A DNA stretch of 45,154 bases from NCBI GenBank assembly GCA_030656555.1, contig JAUSPN010000077.1:1-45154 (forward strand), given 5' to 3'. The stretch is from Candidatus Desulfaltia sp. GTDB taxonomy: Bacteria; Desulfobacterota; Desulfobacteria; Desulfobacterales; ETH-SRB1. Positions 23,127 to 32,616 of the stretch are shown here, piece by piece. Below the pieces are notes generated by a model, which saw nothing but the letters and a program-made list of their open reading frames with translations, had not been told where the DNA came from and ran no database searches. The position numbers and the translations under genes are program-made. How positions within the stretch are numbered: the stretch's first letter is position 1; each line of letters begins with the position of its first letter.

Positions 23127-24994
23127 TGTCTTTGTTCCTTTCTCAAAGGGCTCACTTTGATAGCAAGGCTTAAGTATCTATTATTTTCTTCGTATATCAA
23201 CCTTTTACTTCCCATCAGTTTTAAAAATTTTATAATCCTGTCTTCACCTATCTGCGGGAAATCAGCTATAATACGTTTTAGCGAACGGTTAGTCCGGCAA
23301 AAAAGGTAAATATTTCTGTAGATTCCGTTCACACGATGCGTCAGCGGATCCGCTCCCGGGCGTTTTTGACGGATGATCAAAAAATCGCCTCCGTCACGAA
23401 AGCTGAGAATCGGTGAGTTTGAAATACCTCTGTGGAGTTCGGCATACGACTTTTCCCAGGTTTTTACCTTTTTCTGAACAGGTTGCCACAATTTTTTCTG
23501 ATATACACGGTCCATTTTGAAAGACTGTATCATAAAAGTAATCGATTGAAAAACATCCGGTGGAAATAAAGCAGCATAGTTGGGGTGGTTAACAACCGCT
23601 GTAAGACCTGAGGCGTGCCGATTTTCCCAGGCAGGGCTTCCAAGGCCGAGCCAGAAGTTAACGACCCTTAATGGGCGAAAAGGAAATGCAAAATCAAGGG
23701 CGCGCAAGGTTTCCTTTACATCCATTATATCACTTCCTGGAAAGCAAAGAATCAGGTTTGATATGTCGGCAATGCCGAGCTCCTCGCAATGTTTCATTAC
23801 TTCCAGGTTTTTGATACAGGTAGTTCCTTTATTAAACTTTTTGAGAAGCCGCGTGCTTAATGCCTCTATCCCTATCTGTACATCTTCAACACCGGCTAAA
23901 CGCATGAGTTTTAACACCTCATATGACGTGTTTGCCCGTATTTCTGCAAACAGGCGCAGATCTTTGCCCAGTTTATGAAGGCCTGAAAATATTTCCTTGC
24001 TTTCCCTAAGCGGAACCAAATTGTCCATGAAGGCAACAGAGAGGGTTTTATACCTTTTTGTCAGATAGTCAATTTCAGAGGCAACCTGTCCGGCGTCCTT
24101 TTTTCTGTAGTTGTCCCACTGAAGGTTAAGATTGCAAAAAGCACAGCCTTTTTGCTTGCCCGATTTTCTTATAGATTTCCACCAGCAGCCTCTGGAAATT
24201 TCAGCGCACAAAGTCGGGAAAAAGGTTTTATCCGGTCTAAATGTTTTAAGCAAATCAAAGTAATCATCATAATCAGGTGAGGGCAGTGAGGTTAGATCCT
24301 TTATTTGATTAAATGAAACATCACCGATTATATTTGAGCCGTTTCTTGATACAAGTCCGGGAATAGAAGGTGTTTTACTGTTGCCGTCGGATTCCATTAA
24401 ATAACGGATTAATTCGGCTACAGGCAGCTCACCTTCGCCGCTAACCACATGGTCTATCTCGCTGAATGTCTCAAGCAGTTGATAGATCGTATCTCCGGTA
24501 AATATCGAGCCGCCCGTTACTATACGAAGATTCGGGAAGGTTTTTTTTATTTTTCTGATAAAATAAAGAGAAGATGTGAGTTGGCAAAGACAGATTGAAA
24601 AACCAGCGAGCCCGAATTTACCCCAGTCTATAGACTTTATCATGTTGTCGGATACTTCTTTGATCTCGGCTGTGAGCGCATCAAAGTCGGTTTTTTGAAG
24701 CACAGCATTGTTTTTTGCTTCGCGATAAAAAAACTTTTTAATTTCATTAATCCGTTCGGGAAACAGCAGAGCCGCATATATTGATTCCGCGGGCCATGTC
24801 CTTTCCGAAATTTCATGATAAAGTTTGTAGCCGATTCTTTCCGCTACCTTTAAATACAGGTGAAGAGCTTTTATTTGCAGATTCGGAAACCTGGATTTCA
24901 AATAGGCTTTTAATGCTCCAAGCTGAATCGATGGCCGGCTATAAAAGGGCCATGGAGTAGAAACTAAAACAATGGGTTTAGGGCGATCGGCCAT
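23123..24994 (-). CDS. B12-binding-domain radical SAM protein, RiPP C-methyltransferase-like
   Basis: This 623-residue protein has an N-terminal B12-binding-like Rossmann region (~8-195, with GFSICLCQL and RIVTGGSIFTGD). The radical SAM domain has cysteines C270, C284 and C287 (RGCWW...GCAFCNLN). The RGCWW...C.FC.LN signature recalls the RiPP-maturation C-methyltransferase group, but the first spacing here is CX13CX2C rather than the canonical CX3CX2C. A ~160-residue C-terminal part has winged-helix-like character (RSLKRIIADFPQIGEDRII). No precursor peptide gene adjoins it. The tight coupling with a core-MetE-like gene suggests a methyl-transfer pathway. Confidence 0.85.
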   Translation of the reverse strand: MADRPKPIVLVSTPWPFYSRPSIQLGALKAYLKSRFPNLQIKALHLYLKVAERIGYKLYHEISERTWPAESIYAALLFPERINEIKKFFYREAKNNAVLQKTDFDALTAEIKEVSDNMIKSIDWGKFGLAGFSICLCQLTSSLYFIRKIKKTFPNLRIVTGGSIFTGDTIYQLLETFSEIDHVVSGEGELPVAELIRYLMESDGNSKTPSIPGLVSRNGSNIIGDVSFNQIKDLTSLPSPDYDDYFDLLKTFRPDKTFFPTLCAEISRGCWWKSIRKSGKQKGCAFCNLNLQWDNYRKKDAGQVASEIDYLTKRYKTLSVAFMDNLVPLRESKEIFSGLHKLGKDLRLFAEIRANTSYEVLKLMRLAGVEDVQIGIEALSTRLLKKFNKGTTCIKNLEVMKHCEELGIADISNLILCFPGSDIMDVKETLRALDFAFPFRPLRVVNFWLGLGSPAWENRHASGLTAVVNHPNYAALFPPDVFQSITFMIQSFKMDRVYQKKLWQPVQKKVKTWEKSYAELHRGISNSPILSFRDGGDFLIIRQKRPGADPLTHRVNGIYRNIYLFCRTNRSLKRIIADFPQIGEDRIIKFLKLMGSKRLIYEENNRYLSLAIKVSPLRKEQRQ

Positions 24995-25024
24995 GGATGA
25001 TTTTGTCCTGGAGGGCTTTGTTTT

Positions 25025-25906
25025 TTATTTATCCATGGATGGTTCTATGTGGATGGTGACATCCTTAATGCCATGGATTTTTTCTCTGATATCATCTTCG
25101 ACCAAATGGGCTATCGCGTGGGCCTTTTCTAAAGACGTATGGCGGTTGATATGACAATGCATGTCAATGTGGATATGTCCATCCCAGCCACGATTTCTTA
25201 CTTTGTGGCATTCTTCTATACCGTCTATACCCATAGCTATGGCTTTTATCTTTTTATCATCCACAGCTGCCGCATCGGTTAATATCGTGAAGTTTGATTT
25301 AAGGATCCCAATCGCGGCGTAACCGATGAATATACTGATTATAAATGCCATTATAGGATCGACGATCGGGTATCCCGCCCGAATGAATAAAAGACCGATT
25401 ATTACGGAAACAGTCGTAAAGATATCTGCTCCTGTATGGAGTGAGTCGGATATCAATATTTGACTTTTGAGCGCCTGGCCTCTTTTGCGTTCATACAGCA
25501 CAACGACAACATTAACTATCAAGGTAATAATCATTACCAGAAAGCTTGCCATGCCAATTTTGATCTGGACAGGATGCAGGAAGCGGTCTATTGAAGTGTG
25601 CAGAACGTTACAGCAAACCAGAAAGAGTAACATCGCAATTCCCAACGAGGTCAGGCTTTCATACTTTTCACGGCCATAAGGGTAGCGCTCATTTATAGGT
25701 TTGGAAGCCATCCATATGCCAAGCAGGCCGACAATATTAGATGAACCGTCAGAGAGTGAGTGATAGCCATCTGCCATGATGCTGGCGCTATTTGTCAAGT
25801 AACCATAAAAGATCTTGGCAGCCGCAACACCAAAGTTCAGGACCAGGATAATCCATAAAACCCTGCTGATCTTGCGAAATCTATCTTGTTCTACAATATG
25901 CTCCAT
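25025..25906 (-). CDS. Cation diffusion facilitator (CDF) metal transporter
   Basis: The 293-residue inner-membrane antiporter has six transmembrane helices. The zinc-site motifs are HSLSD in helix II (DGYHSLSDGSSN) and HTGAD in helix V (LHTGADIFT). The HxxxD pattern in both suggests Zn, Cd or Fe efflux rather than Mn. The cytoplasmic C-terminal ferredoxin-like domain is His-rich (HIHIDMHCHINRH), consistent with metal sensing. It lies 30 bases upstream of the radical SAM gene on the same strand. Confidence 0.94.
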   Translation of the reverse strand: MEHIVEQDRFRKISRVLWIILVLNFGVAAAKIFYGYLTNSASIMADGYHSLSDGSSNIVGLLGIWMASKPINERYPYGREKYESLTSLGIAMLLFLVCCNVLHTSIDRFLHPVQIKIGMASFLVMIITLIVNVVVVLYERKRGQALKSQILISDSLHTGADIFTTVSVIIGLLFIRAGYPIVDPIMAFIISIFIGYAAIGILKSNFTILTDAAAVDDKKIKAIAMGIDGIEECHKVRNRGWDGHIHIDMHCHINRHTSLEKAHAIAHLVEDDIREKIHGIKDVTIHIEPSMDK

Positions 25907-25975
25907 TTTTATTGTTGAACATTCCCCGCTGTGGCGTGGTTGCAGAAATCTTCTGTATTTCCGATATCCTCAATT

Positions 25976-27397
25976 TCAGGAATGAATGGCTATCGTGGGA
26001 TAAAGGCCCTCAAGCGGTCCGCGTGGATATGGCTGTATAATATTAAAGGAGATATCCCGCCCCATCTGGGCATGACCTTTGTTTTTACTGCCGTCAAAAT
26101 ACGCTCCGTTTGCCTCCAGTATATGTTCAATCCGATCCCGGAAGGCTTTGACAAAGGATGATCCACTGCCCTTAAAATGCATTAAACCCCGGGAGAATTT
26201 CCCATTAACCCGGGAAAAGTCTTTAAGAAGAATACTGTGTTCTTTAACATCTTTTCGGTCTCTGATCAAGCCCCATACAAGATGCCCTGGAGGAATATCA
26301 AGGGGCTCTTTAAGGTCTATGATTGTGTGAGGCATTATAATGCTTTCTTTACCGATGGTCAAAGGACAATTCAAACTGCCCTGCAAAAACGAATTAAAAC
26401 CAACAAAAACTTTATTTTCAAGCTGCGCATGAATGATGTTAGCGCCGTGAGCGGTCACATTGTTTCCTGCAAGACGAGAATTAATAATATAACAGTTTTC
26501 CTGGGCGTTTGCTCCATCTCCGAGCCAGGCATTTTCAAGATATGCTCTCTGCGCAACAAGAACGTTTTTACCGACATGCGTCTCTCCTTTAACCACAGCA
26601 TATCTATTAATTGAGGCACAGTCAGAAATCTTGATTCGAGCCTTGAGATGAACAACAGCGAATAGTTTTTGAAAATCCTTTTTTCGATTTTCTGTAAAGT
26701 CGACAAAAATACCATGTGGTTTCTTGCCGGGCTCAAAAGCAATATAATTATTAAGGTCTTTAGAAGAAAAACGATAACTAAAATCAAATAGATCTTTATT
26801 GCTGATCAGGATCTGCCCTGGTTCAATCCGTTTATTAGACAATTCTCCTGTCTGTAGATAAGCATAAGCTCCGACAACACAATTATGAAGCGTTGTAAGA
26901 TCAACCGTGCTAAAGGGGCCCAAAAAACATCCATCCATAGGCGAACCATGAATGTTTGCATAATGCATGGATACTGTACTCAATATTGAAAACTCTTCAA
27001 GATTTTCCGGATTGTGAGAATAATTATGAACCAGGGTTTTAATGAGAAAACTGCCTTTAATTCTGATCACTTCATCGTCATACAGCACAATATCTGATCC
27101 CTGGTGATGAAATATATCTCCCTGGGCCTTTAGTTCATCTCCCCTGATATCGCTTTTATACAGGATCGAGTTTTCAACTGCGCATTTTCCAAGAAAATAG
27201 CTTCCCGCAAGGTTGGAGTGCCTGAAATAAAATCCAAGTGGATGAGATGATGTAATCCCGTAAAAAGCATAAAATTTGTTCATTTTATCCAAAGGGATAC
27301 ATTTTTGAATATACAAATCCGCATCAAATCCTTGTTTAAACAAGATAGCATTCATACGGCTTGCAATCTGACTGATGAGTTTCTCAAGCTGTTTCAT
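25976..27397 (-). CDS. Left-handed beta-helix (hexapeptide-repeat) protein of unknown function
   Basis: The ~473-residue protein has two runs of hexapeptide-like turns, about 60-210 (SNLAGSYFLGKCAVENSILYK) and 270-390 (ASINRYAVVKGETHVGKNV, NVTAHGANIIHAQLENKVF), as in acyltransferases and nucleotidyltransferase partners. No nucleotidyltransferase domain is present. The helical N-terminus and the C-terminal ~90 residues match nothing I recognise. ATG at 27397 is preferred over TTG at 27412; neither has a strong ribosome site. It heads the minus-strand run with the CDF, radical SAM and MetE-like genes. Confidence 0.7.
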   Translation of the reverse strand: MKQLEKLISQIASRMNAILFKQGFDADLYIQKCIPLDKMNKFYAFYGITSSHPLGFYFRHSNLAGSYFLGKCAVENSILYKSDIRGDELKAQGDIFHHQGSDIVLYDDEVIRIKGSFLIKTLVHNYSHNPENLEEFSILSTVSMHYANIHGSPMDGCFLGPFSTVDLTTLHNCVVGAYAYLQTGELSNKRIEPGQILISNKDLFDFSYRFSSKDLNNYIAFEPGKKPHGIFVDFTENRKKDFQKLFAVVHLKARIKISDCASINRYAVVKGETHVGKNVLVAQRAYLENAWLGDGANAQENCYIINSRLAGNNVTAHGANIIHAQLENKVFVGFNSFLQGSLNCPLTIGKESIIMPHTIIDLKEPLDIPPGHLVWGLIRDRKDVKEHSILLKDFSRVNGKFSRGLMHFKGSGSSFVKAFRDRIEHILEANGAYFDGSKNKGHAQMGRDISFNIIQPYPRGPLEGLYPTIAIHS

Positions 27398-27548
27398 ATT
27401 TGTTGATAGCAACTACCAAATTCAAATTTCAATCTAAATCCAAATCATTTTGATTAATCGTTTATGGTAATACTTCAACTGAGCGGAACGCTCAATCAAT
27501 GGTTATCGAAGGTCAAGGATCAGAAAGCTGATATGACCAGGTGCTACA

Positions 27549-29696
27549 TCATGGCATCTTATCATATCCACGAACAAGGACTTCCCTTGGCTTGACGCCA
27601 TCTGAAGGGCCAACGATTCCCTCCTTTTCCATCATTTCAATAATGCGGGCCGCTCTGTTATATCCTATGCGCAAATGACGCTGAATCATAGATATGGATG
27701 CCTGCCTTGTTTCTGTAATAAGGGCTACGGCATCATCATATCTTTCATCATGTTCCTGATTAGCTGACGCATCTTTTTCTTTGACAACCATTTCTGTTAC
27801 AGACAGATCATATTCAGGCTCTTTCTGGCTTTTCAAAAATTCCGTAATTTTTGTAATCTCTTTCTCCGATATTAATGCTCCGTGTATACGCTGAAGACCG
27901 GCTGCTCCGGGAGGCACAAAAAGCATATCTCCGTTTCCCAGTAAATTTTCAGCCCCGTTTGAATCAATTATAGTTCTTGAATCAGTCTTGGATGAAACCT
28001 GAAAAGAAAGACGGGTAGGAAAATTTGCCTTGATTATGCCGGTCAGCACATCCACCGAAGGTCTCTGGGTGGCAAGCAATAAATGAATCCCAGCTGCCCT
28101 GGCCATCTGTGCAAGTCGTGTCAATGCAACTTCAACATCCCGTGAAGCCGCCATCATGAGATCTGCAAGCTCGTCAATTACGATAACGATATAAGGCATT
28201 TTTTTCAGGCAATCTCCTTCTGCTTTTCCGATTTCCTTTTCCAACTTTCTGTTATATTGATTTATGTTTTTTGCTTTTTTTTCGGAAAGCATTTCATATC
28301 GCTTTTCCATTTCATGCACAGCCCAGAATAGCGCATTAGTCGCTTTTTTGACATTTGTCACCACTGGAATAATAAGGTGCGGAATACCATCATAATTTGA
28401 AAGCTCTATCCTTTTTGGATCAATCATAATGAATTTTACATCTTCAGGTGTTGCTTTATACAAGATACTACAAATCATGGCATTTAAGCCTACGCTCTTG
28501 CCTGTTCCAGTTGCGCCAGCAATTAACAGATGCGGCATGCTATACAGATCCGACACAACAGGGTTGCCTACAATATCTTTTCCAAGGCAGATGGTCAGGT
28601 AAGACTTGGATTTTTCAAAAACAGAGGAGATCATAATTTCCTTAAATCCAACTATCTCTCTTGTGCTATTCGGGATCTCAATTCCAATTACCGCTTTTCC
28701 GGGAATAGGGGCCACGATTCTTATACTTGTCGCTCGAAGAGCAAGAGCAAGATCATCTGTTAAGCTGACTATTTTGTTAATCTTAACACCAGGAGCCGGC
28801 TCATATTCAAAGGTTGTAACAACAGGACCCGGTAATATCGCGACAACTTTTCCTTTAACGCTAAAATCTTCCAGCTTTTTTTCAAGGAGTTTTGACTGCA
28901 TTTGTAAATTTTCATCGTTAGCGGAAATCGGCGGGGATTGAAGGTCGTCAAGCAATTTGACTGAAGGCAACTGAAACCCTGTTTCACTGCGCATGAATTC
29001 AAATACTTCCTGTTTTGGCGCCGGGGCATTTTTAATATGCTTTGCTTCAGGTATTTTGATTTGTATTTTGTTTTCTTTTTTAATTTCATGTTCTTTTTTT
29101 ATTTTTGAAAGCTTTTTGGCCTTTGATCTTCGTTCTTTCCATATGACAATCAATGCTTTTATGCGGTTTGAAACAGCGGTGGCCATCCTCCAGCAGAGCC
29201 TTATAAAATTAATAATGGAAAAACCAGTGGCTAAAATAAAACCGATTGTCCACACAAGGATTAGTATAGTAACAGCGCCTGTGGGATTGGCATATTTTAC
29301 AAGAAATGATTTTAGCGGAATGCCGATTATGCCGCCTGATGAAAATTTGCTTCCAAAAAGGAGGTAATGGTTTTGCTGAAATGCCAGAAGACACCCGGTT
29401 GTTATAATAAGCAGAATGCCGCCGAATATCGTTAAAACAACCGCTCTACGGGGATGCTTGCAAAAGAAATGAATGCTCGAAAAAAGGAATAAAATCGGAA
29501 GCCAGAATGCTCCCAGCCCAAACAGACCTATAAAAACGCTTGCCGAATGGGATCCAAACACTCCAAAAAGGTTGTGGGTAGAGCCTAAAGCCTTTGCGTT
29601 ATGAATCGAAGGGTCTGCTGGGCTGTAGGACAAAAGACTGCCCAGCATAAAAATAACCAGAAAAAACAGCAGGATTCCTATGATTTCCTTACGCAT
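27549..29696 (-). CDS. ftsK: FtsK/SpoIIIE-type DNA translocase
   Basis: This septum-anchored motor moves chromosome DNA during division. The 715 residues comprise four or five N-terminal transmembrane helices (~5-170), a short charged linker (~185-235), and the RecA-like motor with Walker A GATGTGKS (394-401) and Walker B (VIVIDELADLMM near 505). The C-terminal winged-helix gamma domain (~650-715, YNRAARIIEMMEKEGIVGPSDG) reads polarity sequences on DNA. The short linker is usual for SpoIIIE-like and deltaproteobacterial forms. Confidence 0.95.
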   Translation of the reverse strand: MRKEIIGILLFFLVIFMLGSLLSYSPADPSIHNAKALGSTHNLFGVFGSHSASVFIGLFGLGAFWLPILFLFSSIHFFCKHPRRAVVLTIFGGILLIITTGCLLAFQQNHYLLFGSKFSSGGIIGIPLKSFLVKYANPTGAVTILILVWTIGFILATGFSIINFIRLCWRMATAVSNRIKALIVIWKERRSKAKKLSKIKKEHEIKKENKIQIKIPEAKHIKNAPAPKQEVFEFMRSETGFQLPSVKLLDDLQSPPISANDENLQMQSKLLEKKLEDFSVKGKVVAILPGPVVTTFEYEPAPGVKINKIVSLTDDLALALRATSIRIVAPIPGKAVIGIEIPNSTREIVGFKEIMISSVFEKSKSYLTICLGKDIVGNPVVSDLYSMPHLLIAGATGTGKSVGLNAMICSILYKATPEDVKFIMIDPKRIELSNYDGIPHLIIPVVTNVKKATNALFWAVHEMEKRYEMLSEKKAKNINQYNRKLEKEIGKAEGDCLKKMPYIVIVIDELADLMMAASRDVEVALTRLAQMARAAGIHLLLATQRPSVDVLTGIIKANFPTRLSFQVSSKTDSRTIIDSNGAENLLGNGDMLFVPPGAAGLQRIHGALISEKEITKITEFLKSQKEPEYDLSVTEMVVKEKDASANQEHDERYDDAVALITETRQASISMIQRHLRIGYNRAARIIEMMEKEGIVGPSDGVKPREVLVRGYDKMP

Positions 29697-29699
29697 AAG

Positions 29700-29863
29700 T
29701 CTCTTTTTTATTAGCAGTTCACGGTTATCGGTTCACAGCTCACGGTTGTTTAAGTGAGCTAAAGTTGTTGCTCGTTACTGGTTGTTAGCTTTCAGCTTCT
29801 TGCTTTTATGTTTTGATCAACCGTGAACCGATCACTGTAAACCGTAAACGGACGCCCTTTTTA
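29700..29863. repeat. Dispersed ACGGTTCAC-type repeat, inverted pair
   Basis: GTTCACGGTTATCGGTTCAC (29716-29735) with CTCACGGTTG following is matched in inverse orientation by CAACCGTGAACCGATCAC near 29819-29836. The same words recur at 12877-12925, 32638-32650 and 32840-32872. The pair could fold into a long hairpin between rnj and ftsK. The function is unknown. Confidence 0.65.
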
Positions 29864-31513
29864 TTATATTTCAATAATAAAGGGGAATATTACAGGATGT
29901 CTTTTTATTGTAAAGTAGAAATACTCCCTTAAATCGCTTCGAACCCTCGATCGTATCTTATTGATCCGATCCGGCACCTCAGGCTCCACCTCTTCTATAA
30001 TCTCCAAGATAACACACTTGGCATCTTCCAGAAGATGCCCTGTTTCAGCTCCAAAGACAAAACCACGGGAAATAATGTCAGGCCCGTATACCACAATTCC
30101 TGTTTCTTCGTCAAAAGCCATGTTCACAGCAACAACACCATCTTCTGACAGGATGCGCCTTTCCTTAAGCACGCTCCAGCCCACATCTCCAATGCCTTTG
30201 CCGTCAATTAGCACGCGGCCTGTTACAACTTTTCCTTGAACTCTCCCCCCATTTTCATCAAACTCAATTATCTGACCGTTTTCAGCAAAAAGGATCCTGT
30301 CCTTTGAAACACCAACCTGCTCAGCCAGCCGTGCATGAAGAATTAAATGCCTGAATTCTCCGTGAATCGGAACAAAATATTTCGGCTTTGTCAAATTAAT
30401 CATATGCTTTAATCCTTCTTGAAAAGCATGGCCCGATACGTGGATATCAGATATTTTCTCATAAATAACATCAGCCCCTTGTCTGTAAAGGCTGTTAATA
30501 ATCTTAGCAATCGCCTTTTCGTTTCCTGGAATAAATTTTGATGAAAGAATAACCGTATCATCACTCTTGATCGTTATCCGCATATGTCTGCCTACGGCCA
30601 TTCTGGCAAGGGCTGACATAGGTTCTCCCTGGCTCCCGGTGGTAATTATTATTATTTCATCATCAGAAAAGTCGTTGATCTGCTTAAGATCGATTTCCGT
30701 TCCTTCAGGGATGCTAATATAACCAAAATTTTTTGCAATCCTTACATATGTTTTAATGCTTCTCCCATCAAAAATGATCTTTCTGTCTTCTGCCTTTGCG
30801 ATATCGATTATCTGCTGTATCCTGCTGATGTTAGAGGCAAAAAGGGCGACAATTATCCGCCCGCGGCCCTGTTTGATAATCTTTGAAAGTGTCTCACCCA
30901 CCTCCTGGTCTGAGATGGCATATCCCTCCCTTTCAACATTTGTTGAATCCGACATCAGCAGCAAAACACCCTCCTTGCCGCACTGGGCGAACCTGTTTAC
31001 GTCGGTCATTAAGCCGTCAATCTGGGTCTGAGAAATTTTAAAATCACCTGTGTGGACAACAAGACCAAAAGGGGTTTTGATGGCAAGACCCACTCCACCC
31101 ACAATGCTGTGACATACACGGATAAACTCAAGTTCAAAAACTCCGAATCTAAGTTTTTCGTAAGGGGAAACTTCATGTAATGATGCACTTGACAGAATGC
31201 CATGCTCTTCAAGTTTGTGCTTTACGATACCCAGAGTAAAGGGAGTCCCAAAAACAGGCGCATTTATTTCCTTTAGCAGATAAGGCAACGCCCCGATATG
31301 ATCTTCGTGCGCATGTGTTAAAACAATCCCTGAAAGCTTGTGTTTGTGCTTTCTGATATAATCAAAACTAGGGATTACAATGTCAACGCCCAGCATATAG
31401 TCTTCAGGAAACATTAACCCCGCATCAACCACAAAAAGGGTATCACCATACTCGAAGACCATCATATTCAGGCCGATTTCTCCCAGACCGCCCAATGGTA
31501 TTATCTTTAACAT
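29864..31513 (-). CDS. rnj: Ribonuclease J
   Basis: RNase J is a metallo-beta-lactamase/beta-CASP nuclease that degrades and matures RNA from 5' ends, often with endonucleolytic activity. The 549-residue protein shows the zinc site HAHEDH (67-72) and a beta-CASP domain in the centre (SDSTNVEREGYA). A C-terminal region completes the family's usual length. Its ATG overlaps the plsC stop by one base (TAATG), so expression is coupled. Presence of RNase J in a Gram-negative host fits deltaproteobacteria. Confidence 0.94.
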   Translation of the reverse strand: MLKIIPLGGLGEIGLNMMVFEYGDTLFVVDAGLMFPEDYMLGVDIVIPSFDYIRKHKHKLSGIVLTHAHEDHIGALPYLLKEINAPVFGTPFTLGIVKHKLEEHGILSSASLHEVSPYEKLRFGVFELEFIRVCHSIVGGVGLAIKTPFGLVVHTGDFKISQTQIDGLMTDVNRFAQCGKEGVLLLMSDSTNVEREGYAISDQEVGETLSKIIKQGRGRIIVALFASNISRIQQIIDIAKAEDRKIIFDGRSIKTYVRIAKNFGYISIPEGTEIDLKQINDFSDDEIIIITTGSQGEPMSALARMAVGRHMRITIKSDDTVILSSKFIPGNEKAIAKIINSLYRQGADVIYEKISDIHVSGHAFQEGLKHMINLTKPKYFVPIHGEFRHLILHARLAEQVGVSKDRILFAENGQIIEFDENGGRVQGKVVTGRVLIDGKGIGDVGWSVLKERRILSEDGVVAVNMAFDEETGIVVYGPDIISRGFVFGAETGHLLEDAKCVILEIIEEVEPEVPDRINKIRSRVRSDLREYFYFTIKRHPVIFPFIIEI

Positions 31514-32232
31514 TACGACTGCTCTCTTTTCTTATTATAAAATGATTCACAGATGACATATCTGACTTTTTTTAAAAGATCATCCTTTGTCTTCCTGTGA
31601 TACTCTGCTGATTCAATCGGCTTCTTTATCTCAAGCAGCACATTCCCTGGTCTTACAAAAACTTTGTTTTTAAGCATAAGCGGCCATAAACCATGAATAA
31701 TAACCGGGACAATAGGCACGCCGGAATCAACAGCCAAAAAAAACCCACCATTTTTGAAGTGTCTGATATTTCCATCAGAGCTACGAGTGCCCTCTGGAAA
31801 AATTAAAACCGAAACCCCGTTTCGAATAATCCTTGCCGCATTAGTTAAGCTTTTAAATGCAGACTTGCGATTAGATCGGTCTATGCTTATATGGCCTGCC
31901 TTTCCCATTGCATAACCAAAAATAGGTGTTTTGAAAAGTTCCGCCTTTGCAAGCCATCTAAACTGAACAGGGAGATAGGCCTGAAGAATTGGAATATCAA
32001 AGTTTCCCTGGTGGTTAGGCATGTATATGTAAGGCCTGGAAGGATCTATGTTGGAAAGGCCGATAACTTTAACTTTGATGCGGCTTGCAGCGAGTATAAA
32101 TCGCGCCCATATTGCCGCAACTTTATTCGGCATATCATTTCTTTTTGTTATAAAAGAAACAATAATTGCTGCACTACTGAAAAAAATTGTTACAAGCACA
32201 ATCCATATGGCAATTAACGGGGTTCGTATCAT
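31513..32232 (-). CDS. plsC: 1-acyl-sn-glycerol-3-phosphate acyltransferase (PlsC family)
   Basis: The enzyme adds the second acyl chain to lysophosphatidic acid in phospholipid synthesis. The 239 residues contain one N-terminal membrane helix (~5-28) and the catalytic NHX4D motif (NHQGNFD; H74 and D79). The substrate-binding FPEGTRS motif lies near residue 148, and VPIVPVIIHG follows. It is membrane-associated. It lies 15 bases downstream of a small hypothetical gene and overlaps rnj, forming a three-gene unit. Confidence 0.93.
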   Translation of the reverse strand: MIRTPLIAIWIVLVTIFFSSAAIIVSFITKRNDMPNKVAAIWARFILAASRIKVKVIGLSNIDPSRPYIYMPNHQGNFDIPILQAYLPVQFRWLAKAELFKTPIFGYAMGKAGHISIDRSNRKSAFKSLTNAARIIRNGVSVLIFPEGTRSSDGNIRHFKNGGFFLAVDSGVPIVPVIIHGLWPLMLKNKVFVRPGNVLLEIKKPIESAEYHRKTKDDLLKKVRYVICESFYNKKREQS

Positions 32233-32247
32233 AGTAATATCCGTTGA

Positions 32248-32580
32248 TCATGTTTTAATCCCAAGCTTCTCAAACATAGCGTCAACAGTTTGGATAAACC
32301 AGTTACGCTGTTTTTCTGTTGCATGGCCGATACAGTTGCATCTAATTATATTTTTACTGCGTACCAGAAGTTCGCAGGCCATAACCGTTTGTTCTAAATT
32401 AATAGCAAAATAAAATGGCTGACATTCGGTATGCTCTGTCTGGACATTGCTAAGGATGTCCCGACTAAGTGGTATCCAGTAAATACCATCTATACCGGAA
32501 GCATCAAGATTTTTATCCAGATAAGTCAGGATCTTTTCATAATCCGCCGGTCTCAGCTCATCAATTACATACTGTTTCAT
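32248..32580 (-). CDS. Hypothetical protein upstream of plsC
   Basis: The ATG at 32580 gives a 110-residue soluble protein beginning MKQYVIDELRPADYEKILTY. A longer frame starts 12 codons earlier but lacks a ribosome site. It contains WIPLSRDIL, ACELLVRSKNIIRC and a C-terminal helix (RNWFIQTVDAMFEKLG). I recognise no family. The position 15 bases ahead of plsC suggests co-transcription with the lipid and RNA-decay genes. Confidence 0.7.
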   Translation of the reverse strand: MKQYVIDELRPADYEKILTYLDKNLDASGIDGIYWIPLSRDILSNVQTEHTECQPFYFAINLEQTVMACELLVRSKNIIRCNCIGHATEKQRNWFIQTVDAMFEKLGIKT

Positions 32581-32616
32581 AATAATAAAATTATCACAGT
32601 TAATTTTTACCTGCAA

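Noticed and set aside
23123-24994. A RiPP biosynthetic cluster
   Set aside because: The radical SAM motif resembles RiPP methylases, but no precursor peptide, leader protease or exporter gene lies nearby.
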